Assembly (NCBI GenBank): GCA_018716485.1
Contig: DVJY01000032.1
Coordinates: 1-64,000, forward strand
From: Candidatus Scybalocola faecipullorum
GTDB lineage: Bacteria; Bacillota; Clostridia; Lachnospirales; Lachnospiraceae
Reading direction: 5' to 3'
Length of the DNA: 64,000 nucleotides
Shown: positions 54,542-62,522 of the stretch, piece by piece
Layout: each line of letters begins with the position of its first letter
Position numbering within the stretch: position 1 is the first letter of the stretch
Made by a program: the position numbers and the translations under genes
The notes under the pieces: generated by a model
The model's input: only the letters and a program-made list of their open reading frames with translations
Databases searched by the model: none
Told to the model about the DNA's origin: nothing

Positions 54542-54913
54542 TCAATCAATCACAATCGTTACCGTAAAATCCTGCTGATCAATATAACCGTTTTTCTGCA
54601 AAATCTGCTTAATTTCATTATAAATATCTTCATGGCCCTGATCGATGACTTCACCGCGCCGGACAAACGACACGCCCTGCATACAATTTTTGCACTGTCC
54701 TGCCTGTGACACGCCAATTTCTTCCATCATATGAACCATCCTGTAAACGGTTGCCAGACCAATAGATTTATCCTTTTGAACAGCCTCATAATAGATTTCT
54801 TTACAGCTTTGACAGTCTCCCGCCAGTATAACATCAATAAGCAAACTCCTCTGGGCGGTAATCTTTTTTCCACGACGTCTTAGCTCTTTAATAACCTGTT
54901 CTTTCTGCCACAT
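54542..54913 (-). CDS. Fur family transcriptional regulator
   Basis: 123 residues. Winged helix (KKITAQRSLLIDVILAG, LATVYRMVHMMEEIGV) with two Cys pairs, CQSCKE and CKNCMQ; these are placed unlike the usual CxxC pair of Fur, so the metal and signal are open. ATG at 54913 with AGGAGG; the frame to 54994 has no site. First gene of the ATPase operon, probably autoregulatory. Confidence 0.86.
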   Translation of the reverse strand: MWQKEQVIKELRRRGKKITAQRSLLIDVILAGDCQSCKEIYYEAVQKDKSIGLATVYRMVHMMEEIGVSQAGQCKNCMQGVSFVRRGEVIDQGHEDIYNEIKQILQKNGYIDQQDFTVTIVID

Positions 54914-54994
54914 GATACACCTCCTGAAAACTTTTTCGTTACCCGGCAAATATGTGCCCGTACAGGTATGGCAGCTGCTTACCGGGTGTATCAC

Positions 54995-55036
54995 TTAAAA
55001 CGCCGGCCGGCCAGATTAAAATCAGGCCGACCGGCG
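54995..55036 (-). terminator. Terminator after the feo operon
   Basis: Minus strand CGCCGGTCGGCC pairs with GGCCGGCCGGCG (one mismatch) across a 12-base A+T-rich loop, followed by TTTTAAG. Confidence 0.75.
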
Positions 55037-55051
55037 CGTGACGCTAATATT

Positions 55052-55228
55052 TTACTTTTTATGTGAATGACACATACCGGCACTCGGGCAGCCGCCGCAG
55101 CTCCCGCCGCAGCTGCAGGATTTTCCTGACTTTTTTGTCTTGCGCATGGATCTTATGGCAAGGCCGACAATAAGTAAAACAATGAGCAATACAATCAATG
55201 TTGGAATATTCATCCACTCACCGAACAT
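55052..55228 (-). CDS. FeoB-associated Cys-rich membrane protein
   Basis: 58 residues, starting four bases after the feoB stop. One hydrophobic helix (IPTLIVLLIVLLIVGLAI), a basic patch RSMRKTKKSGK, then a Cys- and Gly-rich end: CSCGGSCGGCPSAGMCHSHKK. Matches the small FeoB-associated Cys-rich peptides, which are sometimes called FeoC-like. May bind iron or a cluster next to FeoB. Alternative start at 55213. Confidence 0.88.
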   Translation of the reverse strand: MFGEWMNIPTLIVLLIVLLIVGLAIRSMRKTKKSGKSCSCGGSCGGCPSAGMCHSHKK

Positions 55229-55232
55229 TTAG

Positions 55233-57740
55233 TTATGCACCTACTTTCACTTTGACATTCAGCCGGTTCGACTCTTTTGCCGGACGGAACAGCAGGTAAA
55301 TGAACAGTGCGACAATTGCAAACGCAACAACTGTCCATACAGTGAAACCGCCGCCTGTAACAAGGGTGCCGATCTGATAAATGCAAAGTGAAACCGCGTA
55401 AGCAAATATTGTCTGATATCCAATGGCAAACCATGTCCATTTGGCACTATTCATTTCACGTTTAATTGCGCCGATGGCTGCAAAGCACGGTGCGCAAAGA
55501 AGGTTAAATACAAGGAATCCGTAAGCTGCAATCGGCGTAAAGCTTGCTGCAAGCGTTCCCCAGATTTCCTGTCCGTCCTCGGCCACTTCCGCAAATCCGT
55601 AAAGGATACCGAATGTACCGACAACATTTTCTTTAGCGACCAGTCCTGTAATCGCTGCCACAGCTGCTTCCCAATGTCCCCATCCGAGAGGAATGAACAG
55701 ATACATCAGCACCCGGCCGATATAACCGAGGAAACTGTGGTCGAGATCATCACCGACATTTGCGAACTGTCCGTCCACAATACCATAACTCTGTGTAAAC
55801 CAGATAAAAATTGTTGAAAGGAGAATGACTGTACCGGCTTTTTTAATAAAGGACCATCCGCGCTCCCACATACTTCTGAGTACATTGCCTACAGTCGGCA
55901 AATGATATGCAGGAAGTTCCATAACGAAAGGCGCCGGATCACCTGAAAACATTTTTGTCTTTTTCAAAATGATACCTGAAACAACGATTGCCGCAACACC
56001 GACAAAATAAGCGCTTGGAGCAACCCAAGGCGCACCCCCGAACAACGCGCCGGCAATGAGGGCAATAATCGGAAGTTTCGCACCGCAAGGAATAAATGTT
56101 GTTGTCATGATCGTCATACGGCGGTCACGCTCATTTTCAATCGTACGGGAAGCCATGACACCCGGAACGCCGCATCCTGTACCGATAAGCATCGGAATAA
56201 AGGATTTGCCTGAAAGACCGAATTTTCTGAAAATTCTGTCCATGATAAAAGCAATACGGGCCATATAGCCGCATCCTTCAAGAAAGGCAAGGAAAATGAA
56301 CAATACAAGCATCTGCGGAACAAATCCTAAAACAGCGCCGACACCGGCAACGATACCGTCAAGGATCAGACTCTGAAGCCAATCTGCACAGTTGATTGCT
56401 GTCAGTCCATTTTCGATCAGCACCGGAATACCCGGAACCCAGATGCCAAAATCTTCTGTCGCAGGCTCAGCCGCCTGAATTGAAACCGCAAAGTCATCTG
56501 CAGTAACATTAAAAGTTTCTGTTACATTGCCATCTTCATCGGTCATCTCTGCAACTGCGGTAATCCCCGCCTCTGCCGCTTCTGCTTCAAATGCAGTCAG
56601 CGCATCATTGTATGCGGCAATATCAGAATCTGCAGCTTCTTCAGCCTCTGCAGCCTCTTTTAATTCAGTCAACGCACTTGTATCGATGTCCGCTTCCTGG
56701 GCAGCCGCCAAATAGGCATCCACTTTTGCTGTATCTTCTTCGTATGACGCAGCCGCTTCTTCATATTGAGATGTGCCGATGCCAAACAGATGGAAACCTT
56801 CGCCGAACAGACCGTCATTAGTCCAGTCTGTTGCCATCGTGCCGATTGTTGTTACAGAAACATAATAAACAACAAACATGACTGCCGCAAAAATCGGGAG
56901 GGCAGCCCAACGGTTAGTAACTACTCTGTCGATTTTATCAGACAGTGTCAGCTGATTCTTACCGCGTTTTTTAGTATAACATTTAGAAATAATCGATGCA
57001 ATGTAAACGTAGCGTTCATTGGTAATAATGCTTTCAGCATCATCATCCATCGCATCTTCTGTCTTTTTAATAATATTTTCAACATCAGGAACATTTTTCA
57101 TCAATGCCTGAATTTTATCATCACGTTCAAACAGTTTAATGGCGTAAAATCTTTTTTGTTCTTCTGGGATATCGCTTCCCAAGTATGTCTGAATTTCATC
57201 AAGCGCGCTTTCTACAGTTTCGCTGAATGTATGTACAGGCGCTTTGGCATGACGTGATGCTGCACGAACAACCATATCCGCCGCTTCTTTAATACCTGTG
57301 CCCTTTAACGCCGATATTTCCACAGCTTCGCAGCCAAACTGTTTTGATAATTCTTTAATATTAATTTTATCGCCGTTTTTTGCGACAACGTCCATCATGT
57401 TGACCGCCATGACGACCGGAATGCCCAATTCTGTCAATTGTGTTGTCAGATACAGGTTACGCTCAAGATTTGTACCGTCTACGATATTTAAAATCGCATC
57501 CGGTCTTTCTGTGATCAGATAATTTCTGGCAACAACTTCTTCGAGTGTATATGGCGAAAGTGAATATATACCCGGCAAGTCCATAATAACGACTTCCTTA
57601 TTTCCTTTCAGCCTGCCTTCTTTCTTTTCAACCGTAACCCCAGGCCAGTTGCCGACAAATTGATTTGCGCCGGTTAAAGCGTTAAACAATGTTGTCTTGC
57701 CGCAGTTTGGGTTGCCGGCTAACGCAATCTTAATTGCCAT
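55233..57740 (-). CDS. feoB: Ferrous iron transporter FeoB
   Basis: 835 residues. N-terminal G-domain: GNPNCGKTT (9-17), DLPG (54-57), NMMD (114-117). Membrane part from about 280 with two Gate-type repeats. A roughly 110-residue Ala/Glu/Asp-rich insertion (322-432) after the first helix is predicted coiled coil and probably external; ordinary FeoB lacks it. AAGGAGG before the ATG. Sits between feoA and the Cys-rich peptide gene, under DtxR-type sites. Confidence 0.94.
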   Translation of the reverse strand: MAIKIALAGNPNCGKTTLFNALTGANQFVGNWPGVTVEKKEGRLKGNKEVVIMDLPGIYSLSPYTLEEVVARNYLITERPDAILNIVDGTNLERNLYLTTQLTELGIPVVMAVNMMDVVAKNGDKINIKELSKQFGCEAVEISALKGTGIKEAADMVVRAASRHAKAPVHTFSETVESALDEIQTYLGSDIPEEQKRFYAIKLFERDDKIQALMKNVPDVENIIKKTEDAMDDDAESIITNERYVYIASIISKCYTKKRGKNQLTLSDKIDRVVTNRWAALPIFAAVMFVVYYVSVTTIGTMATDWTNDGLFGEGFHLFGIGTSQYEEAAASYEEDTAKVDAYLAAAQEADIDTSALTELKEAAEAEEAADSDIAAYNDALTAFEAEAAEAGITAVAEMTDEDGNVTETFNVTADDFAVSIQAAEPATEDFGIWVPGIPVLIENGLTAINCADWLQSLILDGIVAGVGAVLGFVPQMLVLFIFLAFLEGCGYMARIAFIMDRIFRKFGLSGKSFIPMLIGTGCGVPGVMASRTIENERDRRMTIMTTTFIPCGAKLPIIALIAGALFGGAPWVAPSAYFVGVAAIVVSGIILKKTKMFSGDPAPFVMELPAYHLPTVGNVLRSMWERGWSFIKKAGTVILLSTIFIWFTQSYGIVDGQFANVGDDLDHSFLGYIGRVLMYLFIPLGWGHWEAAVAAITGLVAKENVVGTFGILYGFAEVAEDGQEIWGTLAASFTPIAAYGFLVFNLLCAPCFAAIGAIKREMNSAKWTWFAIGYQTIFAYAVSLCIYQIGTLVTGGGFTVWTVVAFAIVALFIYLLFRPAKESNRLNVKVKVGA

Positions 57741-57786
57741 TGCTATATCCTCCTTAAAATACGCCGCTTTAGCCGCGGCAATAGTA

Positions 57787-57800
57787 TTAGCTTTCGCTAA
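57787..57800. promoter_or_regulatory. TTAG...CTAA operator-like site between feoA and feoB
   Basis: TTAGC-TTTC-GCTAA, 5-bp arms. Same form as the sites at 58370 and 60435. It lies inside the operon, 47 bp ahead of the feoB start, so it could act on an internal start or be incidental. Confidence 0.55.
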
Positions 57801-57822
57801 CCGTCAGACAGATTTTGACAGC

Positions 57823-58047
57823 TTATGCGCTGACTTCAATCATTTCTGCATCTGCCTTTCTTAAGGACAGTTCATATCCTCGAACCTGAACTTCAACAGG
57901 ATCTCCAAGCGGCGCTACTTTGCGCACATATACCTGAACACCTTTTGTAATGCCCATATCCATAATACGGCGTTTGACAGCACCTTCGCCATGGAGCTTT
58001 ACAACCATTACCGTTGCTCCCGGCCTGATGTCTTTTAAAGTTGTCAT
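57823..58047 (-). CDS. feoA: FeoA domain protein (second copy)
   Basis: 74 residues, SH3-like FeoA domain (DIRPGATVMVVKLHG, RIMDMGITKGVQVYVRKVAPLGDPVEVQVRGYELSLR). Assists FeoB, probably at the G-domain. I place the start at the ATG at 58047 for spacing from GGGAG; 58056 is possible. Tandem with another feoA, which differs clearly in sequence. Confidence 0.9.
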   Translation of the reverse strand: MTTLKDIRPGATVMVVKLHGEGAVKRRIMDMGITKGVQVYVRKVAPLGDPVEVQVRGYELSLRKADAEMIEVSA

Positions 58048-58074
58048 TTTTCGCATACTCCCTTCAAGAAAACT

Positions 58075-58284
58075 TTAAATCATAATTTTATTAGCCATCT
58101 CCCGACTGATCGCCACTCTGGATTCCTTGACACTGACAATCACATTACCGCCGTTTTTAGAAACAACAGTGACGTCACCGCCCGCAACAAAGCCAAGACT
58201 TTCCAGAAACCGCCGGACTTCTTCTTTTCCGCCGACTTTTTTAATTATATTAACTGCTCCTGTTTCTGCCATCGTTAAAGGCAT
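58075..58284 (-). CDS. feoA: FeoA domain protein (first copy)
   Basis: 69 residues, FeoA domain with the ESLGFVAGGDVTVVSKNGGNVIVSV core. First gene of the feo operon, so the operator at 58370-58385 lies about 90 bp upstream. The double ATG at 58287/58284 leaves the exact start open; I favour 58284. Two FeoA proteins with one FeoB is a common clostridial arrangement. Confidence 0.9.
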   Translation of the reverse strand: MPLTMAETGAVNIIKKVGGKEEVRRFLESLGFVAGGDVTVVSKNGGNVIVSVKESRVAISREMANKIMI

Positions 58285-58369
58285 CATAATTCCTCCTCAC
58301 GCTCCGTTTTGTCAAATCATCCATGATTTACCATAGTAAGAAATGCCTAACTTAAAGTTTTTAAAAATA

Positions 58370-58422
58370 GTTAGATTTCTCTAACCATTTTATAGATTAT
58401 CACCGACTAACTGATTTGTCAA
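58370..58422 (-). promoter_or_regulatory. feo promoter with DtxR-type operator
   Basis: Minus strand TTGACA (58422-58417), 17-base spacer, extended -10 TGA-TAATCT (58399-58394). Eight bases further lies GTTAGA-GAAA-TCTAAC (58385-58370), an inverted repeat covering the expected transcription start. TTAGnnnnnnCTAA is the half-site pattern of DtxR-type regulators, and such a gene is divergent here. Confidence 0.8.
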
Positions 58423-58492
58423 TAAGATTTTCCAAAATTTTCCCATCTTTTTTCAGCCGCAAACATCAGTCTCCCTTTCTATTTATAAAAAT

Positions 58493-58521
58493 TTGAATTT
58501 TCCACGATTTTATGATATGAT
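58493..58521 (+). promoter_or_regulatory. Promoter of the DtxR gene
   Basis: TTGAAT (58493-58498), 17-base spacer, TATGAT (58516-58521), followed by a GGGGAGGG ribosome site. No TTAG...CTAA site overlaps it, so the regulator may be expressed constitutively. Confidence 0.65.
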
Positions 58522-58559
58522 AGATATACTATTTTTCCATCATGGGGAGGGATAAAACT

Positions 58560-58946
58560 TTGAAAATACATGAATCTGCCGAAAATTATCTTGAAACAAT
58601 CCTCATACTCAGTCACCAAAAGCCGCAGGTACGTTCGATTGATATTGCCAATGAATTGGGGTTCTCAAAGCCAAGCGTCAGTGTTGCCATGAAAAATCTG
58701 CGTGAAAATGGCTATATCACCGTGGATGGCGACGGATTTATCCGGCTGACACAGGCCGGCCTTGATATTGCTGAGATGATTTATGAACGCCACACATTGA
58801 TTTCTACATGGCTCATTCGTCTCGGTGTCAATCCGAAAACCGCAGCCGAAGATGCCTGCCGTATTGAACACGTCATCAGCGCCGAAAGTTTTGAAGCTAT
58901 CAAAAAACACGTCGGCCCTCAGCCGGAATCAACGGCTGCAAAATAA
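58560..58946 (+). CDS. DtxR family iron/manganese-dependent regulator
   Basis: 128 residues. N-terminal winged helix (MKIHESAENYLETILIL, VRSIDIANELGFSKPSVSVAMKNLRENGYI) and a metal-binding dimerisation domain with E and H residues near RIEHVISAESFEAIKKHV; no SH3-like third domain. The start is TTG at 58560, eleven bases after GGGGAGGG, giving the family-typical N-terminus. Divergent from feoAAB. Likely represses the feo and flavodoxin operons when iron is sufficient. Confidence 0.88.
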   Translation: MKIHESAENYLETILILSHQKPQVRSIDIANELGFSKPSVSVAMKNLRENGYITVDGDGFIRLTQAGLDIAEMIYERHTLISTWLIRLGVNPKTAAEDACRIEHVISAESFEAIKKHVGPQPESTAAK

Positions 58947-58977
58947 AAGCAGCAACTGCTGCTTTTATTTTGCAGCC
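58934..58977. terminator. 44-bp near-perfect palindrome, bidirectional terminator
   Basis: Two 21-bp perfect arms (58934-58954 and 58957-58977) with a two-base centre. The left arm includes the last codons of the DtxR gene. U-rich ATTTT segments lie inside the arms. Placed between convergent DtxR and DUF2325 genes. Confidence 0.85.
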
Positions 58978-58984
58978 CTTCTGT

Positions 58985-59272
58985 TCAGCAGCACAGACTT
59001 CTTTCTGAAAGAATTTCCGTCAGCGCATTTCCGCTGCTTGTATGGCTCCGCACAATTTCAATATTCGCTTTTTTCGCTTCCTCTACAGCGCACCGGATCA
59101 TTTTATGTGATGCTGTATTTGTAAACAAAACGAGCAAATCCGGCGCTCCGATTTTTTTATCCAGTTCTGACGGCATTTGTGTAAAAACTTTTGCTTTGCA
59201 TTGAAATTTTTTACATATTTTTTTATACTGACAGACCATACGGTCATGCCCCCCGATAATTACAATACTCAT
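58985..59272 (-). CDS. DUF2325 family protein
   Basis: 95 residues. Begins MSIVIIGGHDRMVCQYKKIC and continues with FTQMP, LLVLFTNTASHKM and HTSSGNALTEIL, all typical of DUF2325, a small Rossmann-like family of unknown function with conserved Cys and His. ATG at 59272 fits the GGAGG site better than the GTG at 59281. Last of the DUF3793-flavodoxin-DUF2325 operon. Confidence 0.82.
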   Translation of the reverse strand: MSIVIIGGHDRMVCQYKKICKKFQCKAKVFTQMPSELDKKIGAPDLLVLFTNTASHKMIRCAVEEAKKANIEIVRSHTSSGNALTEILSERSLCC

Positions 59273-59356
59273 CGTATTCACCTCCCAATGCCGCTTAGCC
59301 GGGTATACGGATTACAGACTGTTTCCGGAATCCATATACCCATGACAGCAGCATTT

Positions 59357-59788
59357 TTATGCGTTGGCAAGCTGTTTTCCCAAATCTTCACAATTTGCAA
59401 GAGCTTCTTCATCCGGCGCTTCATTGCAGATCACACCTTCATCGCCGATCACAAAGGCGCCCGAATCCTTCATTCTCTGAACCCATGTGCGCATCCATTC
59501 GCCGTCGCCCCAGCCGTAAGATCCGAAAAGGCCGATCTTTTTGCCCGAAGCAAAGCTTTCCACTTCCTGAACGAAAGGCTCCATCTCTGTTTCTTCCAGT
59601 TCTTCACTTCCCATGGAAGGGCAGCCAAGCGCAAATACATCACACGTTTTAAGAATGTCCGGCGTAATTTCACTGACAGAAACAACTGACGCCTCTTTAC
59701 CTGCATCTGTAATACCCTTGCCTACAGCCTGCGCCATTGCTTCTGTATTGCCTGTTCCGCTCCAATATGCTACAATAATCTGACTCAT
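59357..59788 (-). CDS. Flavodoxin (short chain)
   Basis: 143 residues. FMN phosphate loop VAYWSGTGNTEAMAQ, then FALGCPSMGSEELEE and GLFGSYGWGDGEWM, which bind the isoalloxazine ring. Replaces ferredoxin as a low-potential carrier when iron is short; its operon has a DtxR-type operator, which fits that role. AGGAGG before the ATG. Confidence 0.94.
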   Translation of the reverse strand: MSQIIVAYWSGTGNTEAMAQAVGKGITDAGKEASVVSVSEITPDILKTCDVFALGCPSMGSEELEETEMEPFVQEVESFASGKKIGLFGSYGWGDGEWMRTWVQRMKDSGAFVIGDEGVICNEAPDEEALANCEDLGKQLANA

Positions 59789-59844
59789 CACTGATTCCTC
59801 CTGTTTAAACCTTTATTAATCTATACAAACCCGCTGTCTGCAGG

Positions 59845-60411
59845 TCAGCACGCATTGACAATCTGGCAGAATTCTTTTCCGACCATAATCTCTTCGACTA
59901 TAAACTTCCTGACTTGATTATATATATCAAACACTCGCTTTGCTTCCTCTGCATCGTCATATACTTTCCAATAACCGCAAAGCAGGCTGTTTTTCCCTTT
60001 ATTTTGAATATAACCTACCACATCTGCAATGGGATAGCCGAGCAGCAGTCCCATTTCATGAGGAAAATCTCTTCGGCTCTCCAAATACGCTATGTAACGC
60101 CGTCTCAGCCGCCCGAGCACAGCATGAATTTCAGTTAGTCTTGTATAACCGCATGTTTTAAAAAAAGCTGCCGACTCCCCATCGGCAAGTATGTCTTTCA
60201 GCTGATCTTCTCGATAAATCAGCCATACCGATTTTTTATTACTGCACCAGAGCACTTTTTTAGATACAGGCGTGCCCTCCAGCTTTTTTACAACGTATCC
60301 GATATCCGTATTTTCAAGAATCAGAAGATTTGACGGTTTAACACCGGCTAAAACCGGGGCGCACTGCTGTGCTATTTCCAGTTTTATTTTTCTGTCTTCA
60401 TCACGGCTCAT
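59845..60411 (-). CDS. DUF3793 family protein
   Basis: 188 residues. Family features: CAPVLAGVKPSNLL near the start, a middle FFKTCGYTRLTEIHAVL and GLLLGYPIADVVGYIQNKGKN with LLCGYWKVYDDAEEA. Function unknown; commonly placed with flavodoxin or iron genes in Clostridia. ATG at 60411 after AAAGGAG. First gene of the operon with the operator at its promoter. Confidence 0.85.
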   Translation of the reverse strand: MSRDEDRKIKLEIAQQCAPVLAGVKPSNLLILENTDIGYVVKKLEGTPVSKKVLWCSNKKSVWLIYREDQLKDILADGESAAFFKTCGYTRLTEIHAVLGRLRRRYIAYLESRRDFPHEMGLLLGYPIADVVGYIQNKGKNSLLCGYWKVYDDAEEAKRVFDIYNQVRKFIVEEIMVGKEFCQIVNAC

Positions 60412-60434
60412 GGCAAACGCTCCTTTCAAGTTTT

Positions 60435-60490
60435 AGTTAGTATTAACTAACTTCATGTTATATCATATATAAAATATGGAGATTTGTCAA
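60435..60490 (-). promoter_or_regulatory. DUF3793-flavodoxin promoter with DtxR-type operator
   Basis: Minus strand TTGACA (60490-60485), 17-base spacer, TATGAT (60467-60462). Directly downstream, AGTTAGT-TAAT-ACTAACT (60452-60435) covers the start of transcription. Same half-sites as the feo operator. Confidence 0.82.
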
Positions 60491-60512
60491 TGTCTTTAAT
60501 TGATAAGTTTTA

Positions 60513-61445
60513 TCAGCTCATGCGCAGCCATTTATTCCTATGCATATAGTAAATTTCTGCGCACAGTAAAGCGATGCAGATAATTATACATACAGGATAA
60601 CCGAACTTCCAACCGAGTTCAGGCATCTCTTTAAAATTCATGCCATACCAGCCTGTAATCAATGTCAGCGGCATAAAAATCGATGTAACAATCGTTAAAA
60701 AAGTCATAATCCGATTCTGACCAATATCCAACCGCGCCTGATACATTTCTAAAATCTGCAGTGCATATTCTCTCAGCTGCTGTGTGTGATCCGACAGCCG
60801 TTCCATCCGGTCTGAAAACAATTTAAATAAAAGGCAGGACTGATCATCCAAAAGGTTATTATCATTTTCTGATAGTGTGTCGCTGATATCCTGAAGCTGT
60901 GTATAATAAGCATTAATCTTCGACAATTCTTTGCGCATATTCAATATTTCTGAAGAAATTCCCTTTGTCTGTCCGTCACCGCTTTCAATACGCTCTTCTA
61001 TATCCGACAATTTATCTTCATATCCGAGTAAAAATTCTACTTCATCATGAATTAAAAATTCCAGCAGTTCAAAAAAAAGATGAAAAATATCACTTTTCTC
61101 AAATTTTTGATAACGTTCAATCTGATGGAGCATACGCTGAACATAGTGACTGTCATCAATAAAGATCAATGTTTTGGAATCCATATAATAACCAAACATT
61201 GCTTTTTTATTTAAAATATCCTCTTTCTGAGGAATCACAAAAGTCCCGATAATACATTGGCTCAAAAGTTCCGCTTTCGAATACTGGACATTTCTTAGCC
61301 CGGAAACAAGAAGATAATCCTGCATATGCTGATGATGCTGTTTCTTAAACATATCCAGTGTCATCACCTCTACTACACTGTCTCCCGGTTTTGCACTTTC
61401 ACCGTCTTTGAGTACATAAAGTTTTTTATTCAATCCGTATCTCAT
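60513..61445 (-). CDS. corA: CorA family divalent-cation transporter
   Basis: 310 residues. Long acidic and helical cytosolic domain, then two membrane helices near the C-terminus with the selectivity motif GMNFKEMPELGW at the end of the first. Pentameric Mg2+ (or Co2+, Ni2+) channel expected. ATG at 61445 chosen by GGAGG spacing; the longer GTG frame begins at 61454. Confidence 0.9.
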   Translation of the reverse strand: MRYGLNKKLYVLKDGESAKPGDSVVEVMTLDMFKKQHHQHMQDYLLVSGLRNVQYSKAELLSQCIIGTFVIPQKEDILNKKAMFGYYMDSKTLIFIDDSHYVQRMLHQIERYQKFEKSDIFHLFFELLEFLIHDEVEFLLGYEDKLSDIEERIESGDGQTKGISSEILNMRKELSKINAYYTQLQDISDTLSENDNNLLDDQSCLLFKLFSDRMERLSDHTQQLREYALQILEMYQARLDIGQNRIMTFLTIVTSIFMPLTLITGWYGMNFKEMPELGWKFGYPVCIIICIALLCAEIYYMHRNKWLRMS

Positions 61446-61602
61446 GCAGCGCACCTCCTGCGATCAAATCCGCATTCTGTCTGTTCACTTCATTTATTAT
61501 TGACCTGTTCTGAAACGTATTATACAATAAGACTGATATAAAATAAATAGCTTAAATCCACATTATCGGCTTTTCCGGTCGTAAGAAAGGTGAATAAAAC
61601 TT

Positions 61603-61818
61603 ATGAAAATCCAACGCATTCTCGCCATTGCCGGCATCGTTCTCCTCGTTGCCATGTATGCTTCAACCCTTGTTTTCTCTCTGATGGAAGGTCAGCTGGC
61701 AGGAGACCTGTTCAGAGCTTCTATTCTATGCACACTGATTGTGCCTGTTTTTATTTATGTTTATATGATGATTTATAAATATGTGAAAGATAAAAAGGAC
61801 CCTCCGGAAGATATGTAA
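61603..61818 (+). CDS. Small two-helix membrane protein
   Basis: 71 residues. Two hydrophobic segments (ILAIAGIVLLVAMYASTLVF and IVPVFIYVYMMIY) and a short charged tail KDKKDPPEDM. AAAGGTG lies ahead of the ATG. I recognise no named family, though similar small proteins are common in Lachnospiraceae. Confidence 0.65.
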   Translation: MKIQRILAIAGIVLLVAMYASTLVFSLMEGQLAGDLFRASILCTLIVPVFIYVYMMIYKYVKDKKDPPEDM

Positions 61819-61943
61819 ACCGTCAGCCGATGAGCACACTGCCTCTTTTCTGCTGATCACAAAAGTTTTTGTTAAGAAACACTTTAGATTGTTTTTATTC
61901 TTTGGACAAAATTTGGACACATTTACAAAGTATAATAAAACCA

Positions 61944-62024
61944 TAGTAATGAAACCGACATTACTAAACAACAGTTTGATTTTTTCATAACATTCGCCCG
62001 GCGGAACTGACCACTCTGCCGGGC
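61944..62024. other. Two hairpins in the gap after the small membrane gene
   Basis: TAGTAATG-7-CATTACTA (61944-61966) and GCCCGGC-15-GCCGGGC (61996-62024). A TATAAT at 61931-61936 precedes the first. The second may end the HPr-like transcript on the minus strand, though its U tract is poor. No gene is supported in 61819-62041. Confidence 0.4.
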
Positions 62025-62041
62025 CTCCCTCGTTTATAAGG

Positions 62042-62323
62042 TTATATTGACGTTTTCTTTGACGTCTGATTCTCGCGCTCAGCAATTTCTAAAATTGCCT
62101 GAAGCGCTTCTTTTTCATCGGCGCCTTCACAGCGCACTTCAATCTCAAACCCTTTTTTTGCACCAAGACTTAAAACACTCAGCATACTTTTTCCGTTCAC
62201 ACTGCGCCCGTTATGACTCAGCGTCACTTTGCATTTAAACAATAAAGCCGTCTCTGCAATACTGCTTGCCGGCTTCATATGAATCCCCAAATAATCTTGA
62301 ATAATAAACTTTCCCGTAACCAT
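62042..62323 (-). CDS. HPr-like phosphocarrier protein with variant active site
   Basis: 93 residues. The HPr fold is clear: H15 in LGIHMKPAS and S46 in NGKSMLSVLSLGAKKG. The canonical HARP active-site sequence is HMKP here, so R17, which contacts phosphate, is K. H15 and S46 remain, so phosphotransfer or a regulatory (Crh-like) role are both possible. ATG at 62323 with GGAGCGGG. Single gene with its own promoter; no ptsI nearby. Confidence 0.85.
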   Translation of the reverse strand: MVTGKFIIQDYLGIHMKPASSIAETALLFKCKVTLSHNGRSVNGKSMLSVLSLGAKKGFEIEVRCEGADEKEALQAILEIAERENQTSKKTSI

Positions 62324-62437
62324 AATATCCCGCTCCAATTTCTTCTCAATCAAGTCCTCTTGTCTGCATCGTACCACGCGCAGGGAAGTCAGCGGCGCGT
62401 CAGCGGCATTTTCTTCCCAAGCTGTGGGATTGCCATT

Positions 62438-62466
62438 ATTATATCATAATCATGTTCACATTTGAA
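62438..62466 (-). promoter_or_regulatory. Promoter of the HPr-like gene
   Basis: Minus strand TTCAAA (62466-62461), 17-base spacer, TATAAT (62443-62438), about 115 bases ahead of the start codon. Confidence 0.6.
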
Positions 62467-62522
62467 GTTTGCATGCATATATTTTTTATAACACTGCGGT
62501 TATTTTCAGAAAGGAAACCGAT

